A DNA stretch of 64,000 nt from Gracilibacillus alcaliphilus (GTDB lineage Bacteria > Bacillota > Bacilli > Bacillales > Amphibacillaceae): positions 170,961 through 234,960 of the forward strand of contig NZ_JAFBFA010000004.1 of assembly GCF_016909015.1 (NCBI RefSeq), given 5' to 3'. This document shows positions 43,288 through 52,708 of the stretch, piece by piece; positions within the stretch are counted from its first letter, which is position 1, and every line of letters begins with the position of its first letter. The notes under the pieces are model-generated. The model ran no database searches and had not been told where the DNA came from. It was given only the letters and a program-made list of their open reading frames with translations. Both the position numbers and the translations under genes were made by a program.

Positions 43288-44434
43288 GGGAAACCTCACT
43301 CTGGCGGTAGTGCTGACCCGCTGTTATCTTTTCTCTTAATGGTCTCTCTGTTAAACGGAGATGGTCTAGTTGTTGATTAGCTATGCAACTAAGATTGTGC
43401 TGGGCATCCATATACTCAGGCTCTATTTGCAGCACTTGCTCAAGAATTAGTTTGGCTTGTTCTACATCCTTTTGGTGTAATATAAGAAGAACTGCAAAAT
43501 TATTGAGTACCGCTGGATTAGCAGACTCTGTTTTCAATTGTTTAAAGATGTGAAAGCTTTCTTCCCATTTTTGCAGTTTAATATAACAAGAAGCTAATAA
43601 AAAGGAACCTTCTGCTGTTAAATGATCTCCAGTCAATAGATCGATAGCTGTACTATACTCCTGCCTCCATAGATATGCGGCCGCAATTGCTTCCTTAACT
43701 TCTATTTCCGAATGCTGCTGGAATAATCTGTTCATTAGTTTTTCTAAATCTATTTTTACCATTATATTGGCGATAGCTTGTTGTGCCTTGCTTGTATCGC
43801 CTGATAAATTAGTGGAATGAATACGGTAGTTTGTCAGCTGCTCTGGTATAATGTCGAATGTATATCCTTTTCTAAATAGACGGAAAAAAAGCTCAAAATC
43901 TTCCGCACTGGCAAGACTCGTATCAAAATATAAATCTTCCGTTTTTTTGAGCAGAACCAAGCTACTCCAGAAATGGTTTCTTTTCAAGGAATGCAGAATT
44001 ACATTGGCATTATTGACATCCTTTGGATAGCCTTTTGTTCGATGGAGAGCCTCTCCTCGTGTGCCAATCATTTGGCAATCATTAAAAACTAAATCGACCT
44101 CACTGCTCAGCAGAGTGTAATAGGCTGTTTCCAATCTTCTCGGATCTTGAATATCATCTGCATCAGCAAACATAATAATATCTGCTTTGGCATAGTTTAA
44201 ACCTGTATTTCTCGCCTGAGCCGCCCCCATATTATCTTCATGTTGAATAAATACAATCCTATTGGGAGCATCGTTTATTTTCTCTTTAATAATAGAAGCT
44301 GTTTGATCGATACTGCCGTCATCCACCACAATTAATTCAAAATCAGAGAATGTCTGATTTAATATACTTTCAATCGCTTCTCCAATAAACAATTCACTAT
44401 TATAAGCAGGCATAATAACAGATACCTTAACCAA
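43277..44434 (-). CDS. GT2 glycosyltransferase with C-terminal TPR-like repeats
   Basis: An N-terminal GT-A glycosyltransferase family 2 domain (residues about 3-220: VSVIMPAYNSE, VVDDGSIDQT, DADD, SAEDFELFFR) is followed by a helical C-terminal region (about 235-370) with TPR-like units, for example AAAYLWRQEYSTAIDLL and ASCYIKLQKWEESFHIF. TPRs could bind flagellin or other enzymes of the block. TTG 44434 is preferred as start (AGAAGG at eight bases); GTG 44443 overlapping the previous stop codon is possible. Donor and acceptor sugars are unknown. Confidence 0.85.
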   Translation of the reverse strand: MVKVSVIMPAYNSELFIGEAIESILNQTFSDFELIVVDDGSIDQTASIIKEKINDAPNRIVFIQHEDNMGAAQARNTGLNYAKADIIMFADADDIQDPRRLETAYYTLLSSEVDLVFNDCQMIGTRGEALHRTKGYPKDVNNANVILHSLKRNHFWSSLVLLKKTEDLYFDTSLASAEDFELFFRLFRKGYTFDIIPEQLTNYRIHSTNLSGDTSKAQQAIANIMVKIDLEKLMNRLFQQHSEIEVKEAIAAAYLWRQEYSTAIDLLTGDHLTAEGSFLLASCYIKLQKWEESFHIFKQLKTESANPAVLNNFAVLLILHQKDVEQAKLILEQVLQIEPEYMDAQHNLSCIANQQLDHLRLTERPLREKITAGQHYRQSEVSHDK

Positions 44435-44439
44435 TCCTG

Positions 44440-45840
44440 TCACCTTCTCTCTTTACTTACCCCACCCTGTAGAAGCTGATCAATAAAATCCCATGTTCTC
44501 TCAGCAGCTTTATTATCTTGATAGTGATGGAATACCTTAGTTAATTCTCTCCTCCGTTGTTTAAAACGATCTTCCTTGTAAATAGCATTTATCATAGCAT
44601 ATTGCAAGCTGTCCAAACTCGAAACAATCTCACCTGCCAGCCAGTATTCCATTGGATTTAATAAAAAACCTCTGTCCGAGCTATACTTTTCCAAGTCAGG
44701 TGTAAAAAAGACAACTGGCCTGTCCAACAACAAATAGTCAAAATACACCGATGAATAATCTGTTATTAACAGGTCCGCAGCTCCCAATAGTTCATACAAA
44801 TCCACCTGTGCCTGTTCTAAATCTTCTTCAAGCAAGGTATATATATGACTGTATTGCTTTTTTAGTTTCGCTTCTTCTGGATGCTGTTTGATACACAAGA
44901 TAAAATCATGCCTGCTTAGAAATTGATTGAAAGCTTCCAATTCTTTCGTTTCTAGCTGAGAAATAAGCTGGGAACTCTCACCGTTGCTTTCTCCATAAAC
45001 ATTCTTTCTATAGGTTGGCATATAAAAAATAACTTTTTGATCGGCAATATCCTGCCGCAATATGGTTTTCAACTTTATCTTGCTTGTATCGGCAAATAAA
45101 AAATCATTACGGGGATAGCCAAGTATTTTATACTTAGCCCCAGTGACACCAAAGCAGGCATTAAATAAGGTACTAACTGTCTGAGAAGATGATCCAATAT
45201 AATCTAATTTTGACCATGCTATATGATTGGCTTCTGCATTTTGATATGGATAATTACTCATGTAAGAAATACCTTTTAAAGGAATACCATGCCATAGCTG
45301 AATATTTATTTGATCCACTGCACACCTGTAATCATGTGTAGCTATCATGAGATAGCTTGTTATAAGATCATAATAATAGCTTGGAGTTAACTTTCCCTTA
45401 TGCAGTACAGATACCTCATATGTATCCGATATACTCTTAGGTATATGTTTGCTTAAACAAAATGTATTGGAACCTGAATAGTTCTGCACTAATAAACATA
45501 TTTTGTTTTTGTTGATAGAAAAATCATCGATATGGTAATAATCGAAAAAGGAGACATGATGTTTTTCATGTGTAATAGTAAACACCCCAAATGATTTTAT
45601 TCCCATCTTGATAAGCTGTTTGGCAATTTCAATATCATAGGTACTGGAAATAATAATGCATATATCGTTCATTTTACATGCCTCAGCTGGACTGATTATC
45701 TGATGATCACAAAAAAATGTCCCTTGCTTTTCCTTGCTGTTATCGATAAAATAGTTAATTTCGTATTTTGAATTCAACTGCTGAAAGGCTATTTCCCCTA
45801 GTTGAGATGCACCAAATAAACATACCCTTTTTTTCATCAT
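44440..45840 (-). CDS. CDP-glycerol glycerophosphotransferase-family protein with N-terminal Rossmann-like module (copy 1)
   Basis: A 466-residue protein. Residues about 1-105 form a small Rossmann-like module (VCLFGASQLGEIA, YFIDNSKEKQG, SPAEA, IIISSTYDIEI) shared with three other proteins of the block. Residues about 120-460 are a TagB/TagF-type domain: IQLWHGIPLKG, LGYPRNDFLF, YMPTYRK, IKQHPEE and LLITDYSSVYFDYLLLDRP. The family transfers glycerol-phosphate or ribitol-phosphate units from CDP-polyols, classically onto teichoic acids. Here the acceptor may be a flagellin glycan, which is inference. ATG ATG follows AAAGGATAA. Confidence 0.85.
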   Translation of the reverse strand: MMKKRVCLFGASQLGEIAFQQLNSKYEINYFIDNSKEKQGTFFCDHQIISPAEACKMNDICIIISSTYDIEIAKQLIKMGIKSFGVFTITHEKHHVSFFDYYHIDDFSINKNKICLLVQNYSGSNTFCLSKHIPKSISDTYEVSVLHKGKLTPSYYYDLITSYLMIATHDYRCAVDQINIQLWHGIPLKGISYMSNYPYQNAEANHIAWSKLDYIGSSSQTVSTLFNACFGVTGAKYKILGYPRNDFLFADTSKIKLKTILRQDIADQKVIFYMPTYRKNVYGESNGESSQLISQLETKELEAFNQFLSRHDFILCIKQHPEEAKLKKQYSHIYTLLEEDLEQAQVDLYELLGAADLLITDYSSVYFDYLLLDRPVVFFTPDLEKYSSDRGFLLNPMEYWLAGEIVSSLDSLQYAMINAIYKEDRFKQRRRELTKVFHHYQDNKAAERTWDFIDQLLQGGVSKERR

Positions 45841-45927
45841 CTAATTATCCTTTACTAGTCATAATATATTTCATAAGAATACATTGTAGATTCTATCAAG
45901 ATGGCTGCACTTCACCCCATACTCCAT

Positions 45928-46929
45928 TCACACAAGATAAAAAAAGTGTTGTTGTGGTATAAATCCTTGTTTTATTAGGTTCTGTTCTGCAAATTCCTTT
46001 CCTGGTGAAGTGGCAATAAAACAATAATCAAACTTCATTTTTGCAGCCTTTGCTGGTGAATACACTTTATACTTCAAATAATCGCCTTGTTTGTAACTAT
46101 CAATAAAACCAAGGCAATCACCATTTGTCAATCTTTCTTGAAGTATTTGCAATGCAACCTCTCCGCCAGTACCAGCCCCCCAAATCATGTAAGAATAATT
46201 GGTTGAAATAAAATGATCCCTAAGGAAATCTAGCCTGATATTGATTAGATCCTTTAACAATTTATTATTTTTGATGTTCTTTTTTACTACAGAATCTTTA
46301 TGGATTCTATACTGAAGTAATTCTTCTTGCAGGTTTTGTATGATGAATCCTTCTTTTATTCCTCTCATCCAAAGATCATAGTCTTCCGCCAATTTATATG
46401 TTGATCGATATCCATGCATCATCTGAATAAATGATCTTTTCATCATAACAGATGGATGACAAATTAAGTTCTCTCTTAAAAAGTCATTTTGGAGAGATTC
46501 CTTCGATACTTCTGTTCCATACCTTGTCTGAATTTTTCTTTTTTCTTCGGAATGTGCATCTCCAATTGGAATAATTCTTGTTCCCAGCACATCTACTTCA
46601 GGGTGATTTTCAAGATAATCTATTTGCATTTCAAATCTGGATGCAGAGGATATATCATCCGCATCCATTCTTGCTATATATGTACTATCAGATAAAGCAA
46701 TTGCCTCATTTAATGAATACGAAACTCCCTTATTGTGTCTATCGATCACCTTAATTCTCTGGTCTACCCTCTCATATTTCTTTATCACACAAGAGGAATC
46801 GTCTGTTGATCCATCATTAATTATATAAAAGTCAAAATCCGAAAATGTTTGTGCTAAAATACTTTCAATGCTTTCCGCTAAATATTCAGCTGCGTTATAT
46901 ACAGGCATCACAACAGATAAGACCGACAC
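45928..46929 (-). CDS. GT2 glycosyltransferase with C-terminal Rossmann-like module
   Basis: Residues about 1-230 are a GT-A family 2 domain (SVVMPVYNAAEYL, IINDGSTDDS, ARMDADD, LAEDYDLWMR). The last 90 residues (YMIWGAGTGGEVALQ, GFIDSYKQGDYL, SPAKAAKMKFDYCFIATSPG) repeat the small Rossmann-like module found at the N terminus of its neighbours. GTG start at 46929 follows AAAGGCGG. It is flanked on both sides by CDP-glycerol-transferase-like genes. Sugar specificity unknown. Confidence 0.85.
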   Translation of the reverse strand: MSVLSVVMPVYNAAEYLAESIESILAQTFSDFDFYIINDGSTDDSSCVIKKYERVDQRIKVIDRHNKGVSYSLNEAIALSDSTYIARMDADDISSASRFEMQIDYLENHPEVDVLGTRIIPIGDAHSEEKRKIQTRYGTEVSKESLQNDFLRENLICHPSVMMKRSFIQMMHGYRSTYKLAEDYDLWMRGIKEGFIIQNLQEELLQYRIHKDSVVKKNIKNNKLLKDLINIRLDFLRDHFISTNYSYMIWGAGTGGEVALQILQERLTNGDCLGFIDSYKQGDYLKYKVYSPAKAAKMKFDYCFIATSPGKEFAEQNLIKQGFIPQQHFFYLV

Positions 46930-46979
46930 TTTTATTCACCGCCTTTGCGTTACAATTATGGAAATTAGAGATAAAGGAA

Positions 46980-48377
46980 TCACCTATTCTGTAAAAGCAA
47001 ATCTTCTACTCGTTCCCAAATACGTTCCGACGCCTTCCCATCTTTGAAAGCATGAAAATCATCTAACAGCTCCATTCTTTCCTCCGCATATAGATGTTTA
47101 TCCGTTAGTAAATTCAAGATTTCCTGCTGGAGATTGGTTTGATCAAATACTTTTGGACCAGGTGTATACTTCTCATACGGCCAAAGGGATAATCCCCGTG
47201 TATTCTGATATTCTTCTAGATCAACAGGTGTAAATATAATCGGCCGCTTCAATAATAGGTAATCAATATAAATAGATGAATAATCTGTAATCAAGAGATC
47301 CGCTGCATTCAAGATTTCATATAAATCAAGATCTTTCTCGAACAACATTTGATCATCAAGAAAGTGAATATGGTCGCTCTCTATATTCTTATAGCAGTTC
47401 TCTTCTAATGGGTGCAGCTTCGTAATAAAAGTGATATTTGAACCTTCTAAAAAAGCAATAAAATAGTCTATATTAAAGTCAGCAAAACCGAAGATGTTGT
47501 CAGTCGCTTTATTCCCTGAATTTTCTTTTAGTATTGGAGATTTTCGATAAGTTGGCATATAAAATACAATTTTTTTAGTGTTATCATCTGGAATTCGGAT
47601 TAATTCAGCTAATAGTTCCAATCCATTCGATGAAAATAGCAAATCATTTCTTGGTAAACCCGTCATCATAAATTTATCATTAGGTACAGAAAAACATTCA
47701 CCAATGATTGTATTATACAAATCTGAATAAGAGGCAACTTTATCAAACATATCCCAATTCTCTTCTCGTGCAGCTGCTTTAGACTTGGAACCTAAACCTT
47801 TTAATGGGAAGCCATGCCATAACTGAATAAAGATATTTTCGTCTGTCTTAAAATCCGGCGACCTTACATCAAAGATAAGCAGCTTATTTTGAATAATTTC
47901 CTTAAAAAAGTGATAACCTTGAAAAAAATTATTGGATTGACATAATGTAATATGAAATTGCTTTTTAATTCTATCCGGCATTAATTTATGTAAAGCTAAA
48001 ATATTAGAGCCTGAGTTGGAAGTCGTTACTAAACAAATATTTTTTTGCTTCACTTGTTCAGTAATCTTGTTGTCAAAGGAATATTCCGTAACTTGATACG
48101 TTTTTGACACTGGATCTTTATCATAAATACCAAATTGTCTTATGCCAAGTGAGATTAATTGTTCCGCAATTTCTAATGTATAGGTACTTGTGATAATGAC
48201 TAGCACTTCCAGCTGTTTGATTAATTCGGATGGAGATATAATCTCAATGCCTGACAATTTAGTATGTTTTTTACTCAAATCATTATCACAGAAAAACAAA
48301 ACATTATAATCATTAATAAGGTCTTTTAAAGCTTTATTACCTAATGCAGAAGCTCCAAAAAGAATAACATCCTTCAA
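46980..48377 (-). CDS. CDP-glycerol glycerophosphotransferase-family protein with N-terminal Rossmann-like module (copy 2)
   Basis: A 465-residue paralogue of the protein at 44440, with the same arrangement: module at about 1-100 (VILFGASALGNKAL, FFCDNDLSKKHTKL, SPSELI, VIITSTYTLEI) and TagB/TagF-type domain at about 125-460 (FIQLWHGFPLKG, TGLPRNDLLF, FYMPTYRKS, TKLHPLE, LLITDYSSIYIDYLLLKRP). The TTG start at 48377 is seven bases behind GGAGG. Presumably also a polyol-phosphate transferase. The two copies have diverged a lot, so the duplication is not recent. Confidence 0.85.
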   Translation of the reverse strand: MKDVILFGASALGNKALKDLINDYNVLFFCDNDLSKKHTKLSGIEIISPSELIKQLEVLVIITSTYTLEIAEQLISLGIRQFGIYDKDPVSKTYQVTEYSFDNKITEQVKQKNICLVTTSNSGSNILALHKLMPDRIKKQFHITLCQSNNFFQGYHFFKEIIQNKLLIFDVRSPDFKTDENIFIQLWHGFPLKGLGSKSKAAAREENWDMFDKVASYSDLYNTIIGECFSVPNDKFMMTGLPRNDLLFSSNGLELLAELIRIPDDNTKKIVFYMPTYRKSPILKENSGNKATDNIFGFADFNIDYFIAFLEGSNITFITKLHPLEENCYKNIESDHIHFLDDQMLFEKDLDLYEILNAADLLITDYSSIYIDYLLLKRPIIFTPVDLEEYQNTRGLSLWPYEKYTPGPKVFDQTNLQQEILNLLTDKHLYAEERMELLDDFHAFKDGKASERIWERVEDLLLQNR

Positions 48378-48438
48378 ATGACTACCTCCCTAGTCTGAAA
48401 TAGCTTCATGATGTATCGCTATTTCTAAAACAAATAAT

Positions 48439-49653
48439 TTAGTCTAAAAACCGCCATAATTTCTCAGATGAGCTGCCGTCATAAGTAGAATAATAATAAG
48501 TCAAGGTCTTTTTGCGCAGTTCAGCATAGTGATCTTCTCCATTAATAATTTGACTGATGGCCAACTGTAATTCTGTTTGTGTTCTGCATTTCATTCCTGG
48601 TGTTACCTTATCATAATCTAATTGAAGATTTTGCTCGGCATTAGAACCGCCATTAAAATCCTCACAGTAAAAAATGATTGGTTTATTAAAAATTAAAAAA
48701 TCAGTATAAATAGAGGAATAGTCCGTTATCAATATGTCTATTTTATTTAATAATGGATAAATATCCATCGATTTATCGTATTCTATTATATTATCATATT
48801 CATTGGCTGTTTCTTTTTTTGTAAGTGGATGATTTTTAATAATAACAAGAAGCTTGTTCTCCTTACAAAACTGAGATAAGGAGTCACAATTAACAGATGG
48901 TAAACTGCTGGAAAAACGCCAAGTTGGTGAATATAATAAAATCTTATACCCTTTTTCTTTATATCTCTCTACCAATAATAACGTCTGTTCATCACTATCT
49001 ATTTTATGTAATTTGCTGGGTGTTTGAAAAAATATATCATTTCTTGGCTGACCATTGATAAAAATTTGCTGATAGTTAAACATTGCTGCCTTTTGCTCTA
49101 CCTGCGCTTCCGAACTCAACACTAACAGCTGATAAACTGGATTTTCCATAATAATTCTTCTATATAGTTTATAAAGCCCTATCTTTTCTCTTTCCATTTG
49201 AATAGGATTCAGTTTCCCTACTTTTTTTAAGCCAACACCATGCCATAACTGAACTTTAAAGCTATTGTATACAATATGGGGCTTAAAATAAGAACCCCAT
49301 TCATTACTATCTACTACTACATATTTCGATCTTAATAAGATCCAAAAGCCTTTTAAACCGGGGTATTTGATCGGTGCCAGTCTTGCTTCTACAAGTCTTT
49401 CATATAATAAGTCATTTTCACATAAATAAAATGATTGAAAGTTAGTTTTCCCTTGTTTCTGTAAGTTATGTAAATAGAGATAAAAATACTTAGTATTATC
49501 AGCAAATCTTTCTTTGTTTCTCGGTATAAACGTTACTATATCCTTTTTAGGTATAATAATGGAAAGGGGGATAAAAAATAACCAGCCTACAATAAAGCGG
49601 TATACGAGCCCTTTCAAGAAAAATCTAACTGGTTTTTCTATTTTAAACGACAC
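48439..49653 (-). CDS. CDP-glycerol glycerophosphotransferase-family protein with N-terminal hydrophobic segment
   Basis: A 404-residue TagF/TagB-type protein without the Rossmann module. A hydrophobic stretch near residues 15-35 (LVYRFIVGWLFFIPLSIII in part) could attach it to the membrane. Catalytic-domain motifs: VQLWHGVGLKKVG, NGQPRNDIFF, LYSPTWR, IKNHPLTKKE and ILITDYSSIYTDFLIFNKP. Third member of the family in this block; possibly the polymerising or second-unit transferase. Start assigned at the first ATG; ribosome site weak (GAGAGAG). Strongly AT-rich compared with the backbone genes. Confidence 0.85.
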   Translation of the reverse strand: MSFKIEKPVRFFLKGLVYRFIVGWLFFIPLSIIIPKKDIVTFIPRNKERFADNTKYFYLYLHNLQKQGKTNFQSFYLCENDLLYERLVEARLAPIKYPGLKGFWILLRSKYVVVDSNEWGSYFKPHIVYNSFKVQLWHGVGLKKVGKLNPIQMEREKIGLYKLYRRIIMENPVYQLLVLSSEAQVEQKAAMFNYQQIFINGQPRNDIFFQTPSKLHKIDSDEQTLLLVERYKEKGYKILLYSPTWRFSSSLPSVNCDSLSQFCKENKLLVIIKNHPLTKKETANEYDNIIEYDKSMDIYPLLNKIDILITDYSSIYTDFLIFNKPIIFYCEDFNGGSNAEQNLQLDYDKVTPGMKCRTQTELQLAISQIINGEDHYAELRKKTLTYYYSTYDGSSSEKLWRFLD

Positions 49654-49789
49654 TCTCTCACCTAAATTCTCTCTATCTATAATTAAATAGCTGTTTCATT
49701 TAAGTCTAAACTACTTTATTACCCATACACTCCGAAAGTAAAATAATTACCCGTAACATATGTAGAACAGTAATGCACTCACCTTTTAG

Positions 49790-50710
49790 TCAAATATTAC
49801 CAAAATTATCGAGGAACTCACTATTTTTTGTAAAGTACTGCATATTTTCTTTTATCTTCTCATCATCCCAATCCCACCATGCTATTTTATTTAACTTAGC
49901 TATTTCTGACGGAGAAAAGCGGTAACGAATGACTTTTGCTGGTACACCAGCTACAATTGCGTAATCAGGCACATCCTTGGTAACTACCGCTCCAGCCCCT
50001 ATTATCGCGCCATTTCCAATTTTAATAGATGGCAGTAATAATACCTTTTTGCCAATCCATACATCATTACCTATAATAATTTTCTCATTATCTCTAACTG
50101 CTTCTATTACATCCTCATCGTGATCCAAAAGCGGTGGAACTGATTCTTCTCCATGAATCAACCGGTTATAGAAAAAGGGATGTGTGCTGATATATTGAGT
50201 AGGGTGATTGGGTCCTGCAATTTCTACTGTATTATTTATCGAACAAAAAGCTCCAATACTCTGTAATAAATTCGAGTGGGCCTTACACAATCTTTCATAG
50301 CCGTAACTATATTTACCTACTCGTACACCTTGCACAATTCTAGTCTGTCTTGTCGATTCATCCGGGATTGGATGCAGTAATGCACAAAAATGTTTTCCTT
50401 CTTCCAGCCTGTAGTCTTCCCGTAACTGTGTTCCAATTTCTTGATAATAAGAACTGGCAATTAAAATAAATATCTCTTGTTTATTCTCTTTCTCTAACTG
50501 TTTTGGGTTATATACAAGCTTATTTAGATGTCTATCTCCCCATCGCTCTTCATTATTGTCCAGGAAATAATAGATATCCAGTCCATATTGCGCTAAATTT
50601 GGAATAAGCAAATAACTTCCTTCTCCAGTTCCAAAAACAATGATTTTCTTGTTTGCTAACACTGTGTGAAATTTTTCAATCATCTGTTTAAATCTTCTTG
50701 TAACTGACAT
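49790..50710 (-). CDS. CatB-type hexapeptide acyltransferase with N-terminal Rossmann-like module
   Basis: A 306-residue protein. Residues about 20-115 are the module shared with the neighbours (KIIVFGTGEGSYLL, YFLDNNEERWGDR, IFILIASSYYQEI). Residues about 125-270 form a left-handed beta-helix acetyltransferase of the CatB/xenobiotic type, with IAGPNHPTQYISTHPFF carrying the probable catalytic His, and IGNDVWIGKKV, IGAGAVVTKDVPDYAIVAGVPAKVI. It probably acylates an amino or hydroxyl group of a nucleotide sugar. It is the only acetyltransferase seen in the block, so it might replace the missing PseH. ATG follows AAGGGTG. Confidence 0.85.
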   Translation of the reverse strand: MSVTRRFKQMIEKFHTVLANKKIIVFGTGEGSYLLIPNLAQYGLDIYYFLDNNEERWGDRHLNKLVYNPKQLEKENKQEIFILIASSYYQEIGTQLREDYRLEEGKHFCALLHPIPDESTRQTRIVQGVRVGKYSYGYERLCKAHSNLLQSIGAFCSINNTVEIAGPNHPTQYISTHPFFYNRLIHGEESVPPLLDHDEDVIEAVRDNEKIIIGNDVWIGKKVLLLPSIKIGNGAIIGAGAVVTKDVPDYAIVAGVPAKVIRYRFSPSEIAKLNKIAWWDWDDEKIKENMQYFTKNSEFLDNFGNI

Positions 50711-50716
50711 AGCACT

Positions 50717-51430
50717 TCACCCTTTTAAAAGCTGGTATTTATTATAATCGTGAACTGTATCAATTTCATACCAATATTCTTCACCTATTTCAAATGTGCA
50801 AAAGGATAAGCCTTCTTGTATTAGTTTGTTGATAATTTCATGCCACATGTAATTTGTTGTACTCATTTTATCTACGTAATAACAAAAACGCTCTCTGACC
50901 GCCAAACCCTTTAAAATGACAAATCCAGTCGAAACGCCATCTATCTCATCTAATGTAATATTTTTGCTAGCATATTGTATATTTTGATTTAAAATAGTTA
51001 CCTTCACTTCATCTTGTTGATATAATTCCTTTTTACTGTAATACAATCCTGTATTCGTTTGTTCCTTCAAATGATTATAGAACATGGGGTCATATAATGT
51101 ATCTCCGTTGATGATGACACAATCTTCTTCCTTTATAGTTCGTTCTATTTGGGACAATGAAGAGATTGGCCCATTCTCCCGATACATATCATTAAAAACA
51201 GTGTTTATGTTAGCGGTCTGGTATTTAGCAAGACACTGATCAATCATGTGAGACTTATATCCTGTGATAACAGTTATCTGATCAAAACATTGTGAGGCAA
51301 GAGCATGGTTTATATTGTGTTCTAATATGGTCATGCCGTTAGTACCTATTGTTATTAAAGGTTTTGGAATATGTTTAGTCATGGCTTTTAGACGCTTTCC
51401 CTTCCCAGCTGCTAGTATAAATAAATTCAT
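50717..51430 (-). CDS. Sugar/polyol-phosphate nucleotidyltransferase (LicC-like)
   Basis: A 237-residue GT-A-type NTP transferase: nucleotide-binding LAAGKGKRL with PKPL (residues 6-14 and 22-25), VINGDTLYDPMF in the middle and YWYEIDTVHDY near the end. It resembles LicC-type CTP:phosphocholine and related nucleotidyltransferases as well as sugar-1-phosphate transferases. With three CDP-polyol transferases in the same run, a CDP-linked donor is attractive, but the substrate cannot be read from sequence. ATG follows GGGGAGC. Six bases separate it from the acyltransferase gene. Confidence 0.8.
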   Translation of the reverse strand: MNLFILAAGKGKRLKAMTKHIPKPLITIGTNGMTILEHNINHALASQCFDQITVITGYKSHMIDQCLAKYQTANINTVFNDMYRENGPISSLSQIERTIKEEDCVIINGDTLYDPMFYNHLKEQTNTGLYYSKKELYQQDEVKVTILNQNIQYASKNITLDEIDGVSTGFVILKGLAVRERFCYYVDKMSTTNYMWHEIINKLIQEGLSFCTFEIGEEYWYEIDTVHDYNKYQLLKG

Positions 51431-51517
51431 ATCCAGCTCCCCTTCCTCCTCTTATCAGCAGACACTACGAAAATCAATTATCCATGATATGATGAAAAGA
51501 TCTATCATTATATAGAT

Positions 51518-52672
51518 TTAGTTGAGTATGTGATGTACAGCAGTAATTACATCTTGGACATCCTTTTCAGCCATAGAGGGGAATAAAGGCAATGTAATAA
51601 TGGTTTGGTAGACTTCTTCTGCCACCGGACATAAACCTTTTTCATATCCCAATTGCTGATAATAAGGCTGAAAGTAAACAGGTATGTAGTGTACATTGAC
51701 ACCAATATTATTATCGAGAAATGCATTAAAAATTTCCCTACGGTCAAATTTCGTGCTGTCTATACGCAAAATATACAGATGCCAGCTGGAAACTGTATTT
51801 GAAGATTGAACGGGAATCTGCACACCTGTTATATCTCGGAAAGATTGATTATACAATTCTATAATTTGTTTCCTTTTGCTAATAAATTCATCTAATTTAT
51901 TTAGCTGTGACCTTCCCAGTGCTGCTTGGATATCTGACATACGATAATTAAAACCTAAAAATTGCATTTCATAATACCATGGACCATGATCATTTTCCAA
52001 CTGTTCCCGGCTTCTGGTAATACCATGTGAGCGAAATTGAATTAATTTCTGATAATAATCTTCACTATTTGTAGTAATAATACCGCCTTCACCTGACGTA
52101 ATATGTTTAACTGGATGGAAACTAAACATAGTCATATCACTAATAGACCCCACTCTTTCACCACGATAAACTGCACCAAGGGCATGGGCAGCATCCTCAA
52201 TTACGACAAGGTTATGACGGCGTGCTATTTCACAAATCTGCTCTAATTCTGCCGGCTGTCCAGTAAAATCAACTGGTATAATTGCTGTTGTGCGCTTTGT
52301 AATATGTTTTTCTATTTGAACCGGGTCAATATTATACGTTTGTGGATCAATATCGGCAAAAATTGGCACCCCTTGTTGGTATAGTACACAATTGGCACTA
52401 GCTACAAAAGTCAGCGGAGAAGTAATGACTTCATCGCCTTTACCTATACCAGCTGCAAAACAAGCACCATGCAGAGCTGCTGTACCATTAGAAAAAGCGA
52501 CTGCATATTTGGCACCCACATAATCCGCAACTGCTTGTTCAAAATGAACTACTTCCGGACCAGTCGTTACATAATCACTCGTTAATACATCGATAACAGC
52601 TTGAATATCCTTGTCATCAATCTTTTGTCTGCCATAGGGTAAAAAAGTATCTCTTATTGGTTGTGATGACAT
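51518..52672 (-). CDS. pseC: UDP-4-amino-4,6-dideoxy-altrose-forming aminotransferase PseC
   Basis: A 384-residue PLP-dependent DegT/DnrJ/EryC1 aminotransferase, second enzyme of pseudaminic acid synthesis. Motifs: FLPYGRQKIDDKDI at the N terminus, NGTAALHGA for PLP phosphate binding, EDAAHALGA with the pyridine-binding Asp, and SFHPVKHITSGEGG with the Schiff-base lysine. ATG 52672 lies eight bases after AGGAG; an ATG two codons earlier is too close. It follows pseB by 36 bases. Confidence 0.93.
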   Translation of the reverse strand: MSSQPIRDTFLPYGRQKIDDKDIQAVIDVLTSDYVTTGPEVVHFEQAVADYVGAKYAVAFSNGTAALHGACFAAGIGKGDEVITSPLTFVASANCVLYQQGVPIFADIDPQTYNIDPVQIEKHITKRTTAIIPVDFTGQPAELEQICEIARRHNLVVIEDAAHALGAVYRGERVGSISDMTMFSFHPVKHITSGEGGIITTNSEDYYQKLIQFRSHGITRSREQLENDHGPWYYEMQFLGFNYRMSDIQAALGRSQLNKLDEFISKRKQIIELYNQSFRDITGVQIPVQSSNTVSSWHLYILRIDSTKFDRREIFNAFLDNNIGVNVHYIPVYFQPYYQQLGYEKGLCPVAEEVYQTIITLPLFPSMAEKDVQDVITAVHHILN

Positions 52673-52708
52673 AGCCATTTCTCCTATCTATGGGTAAATC
52701 AACGATTG

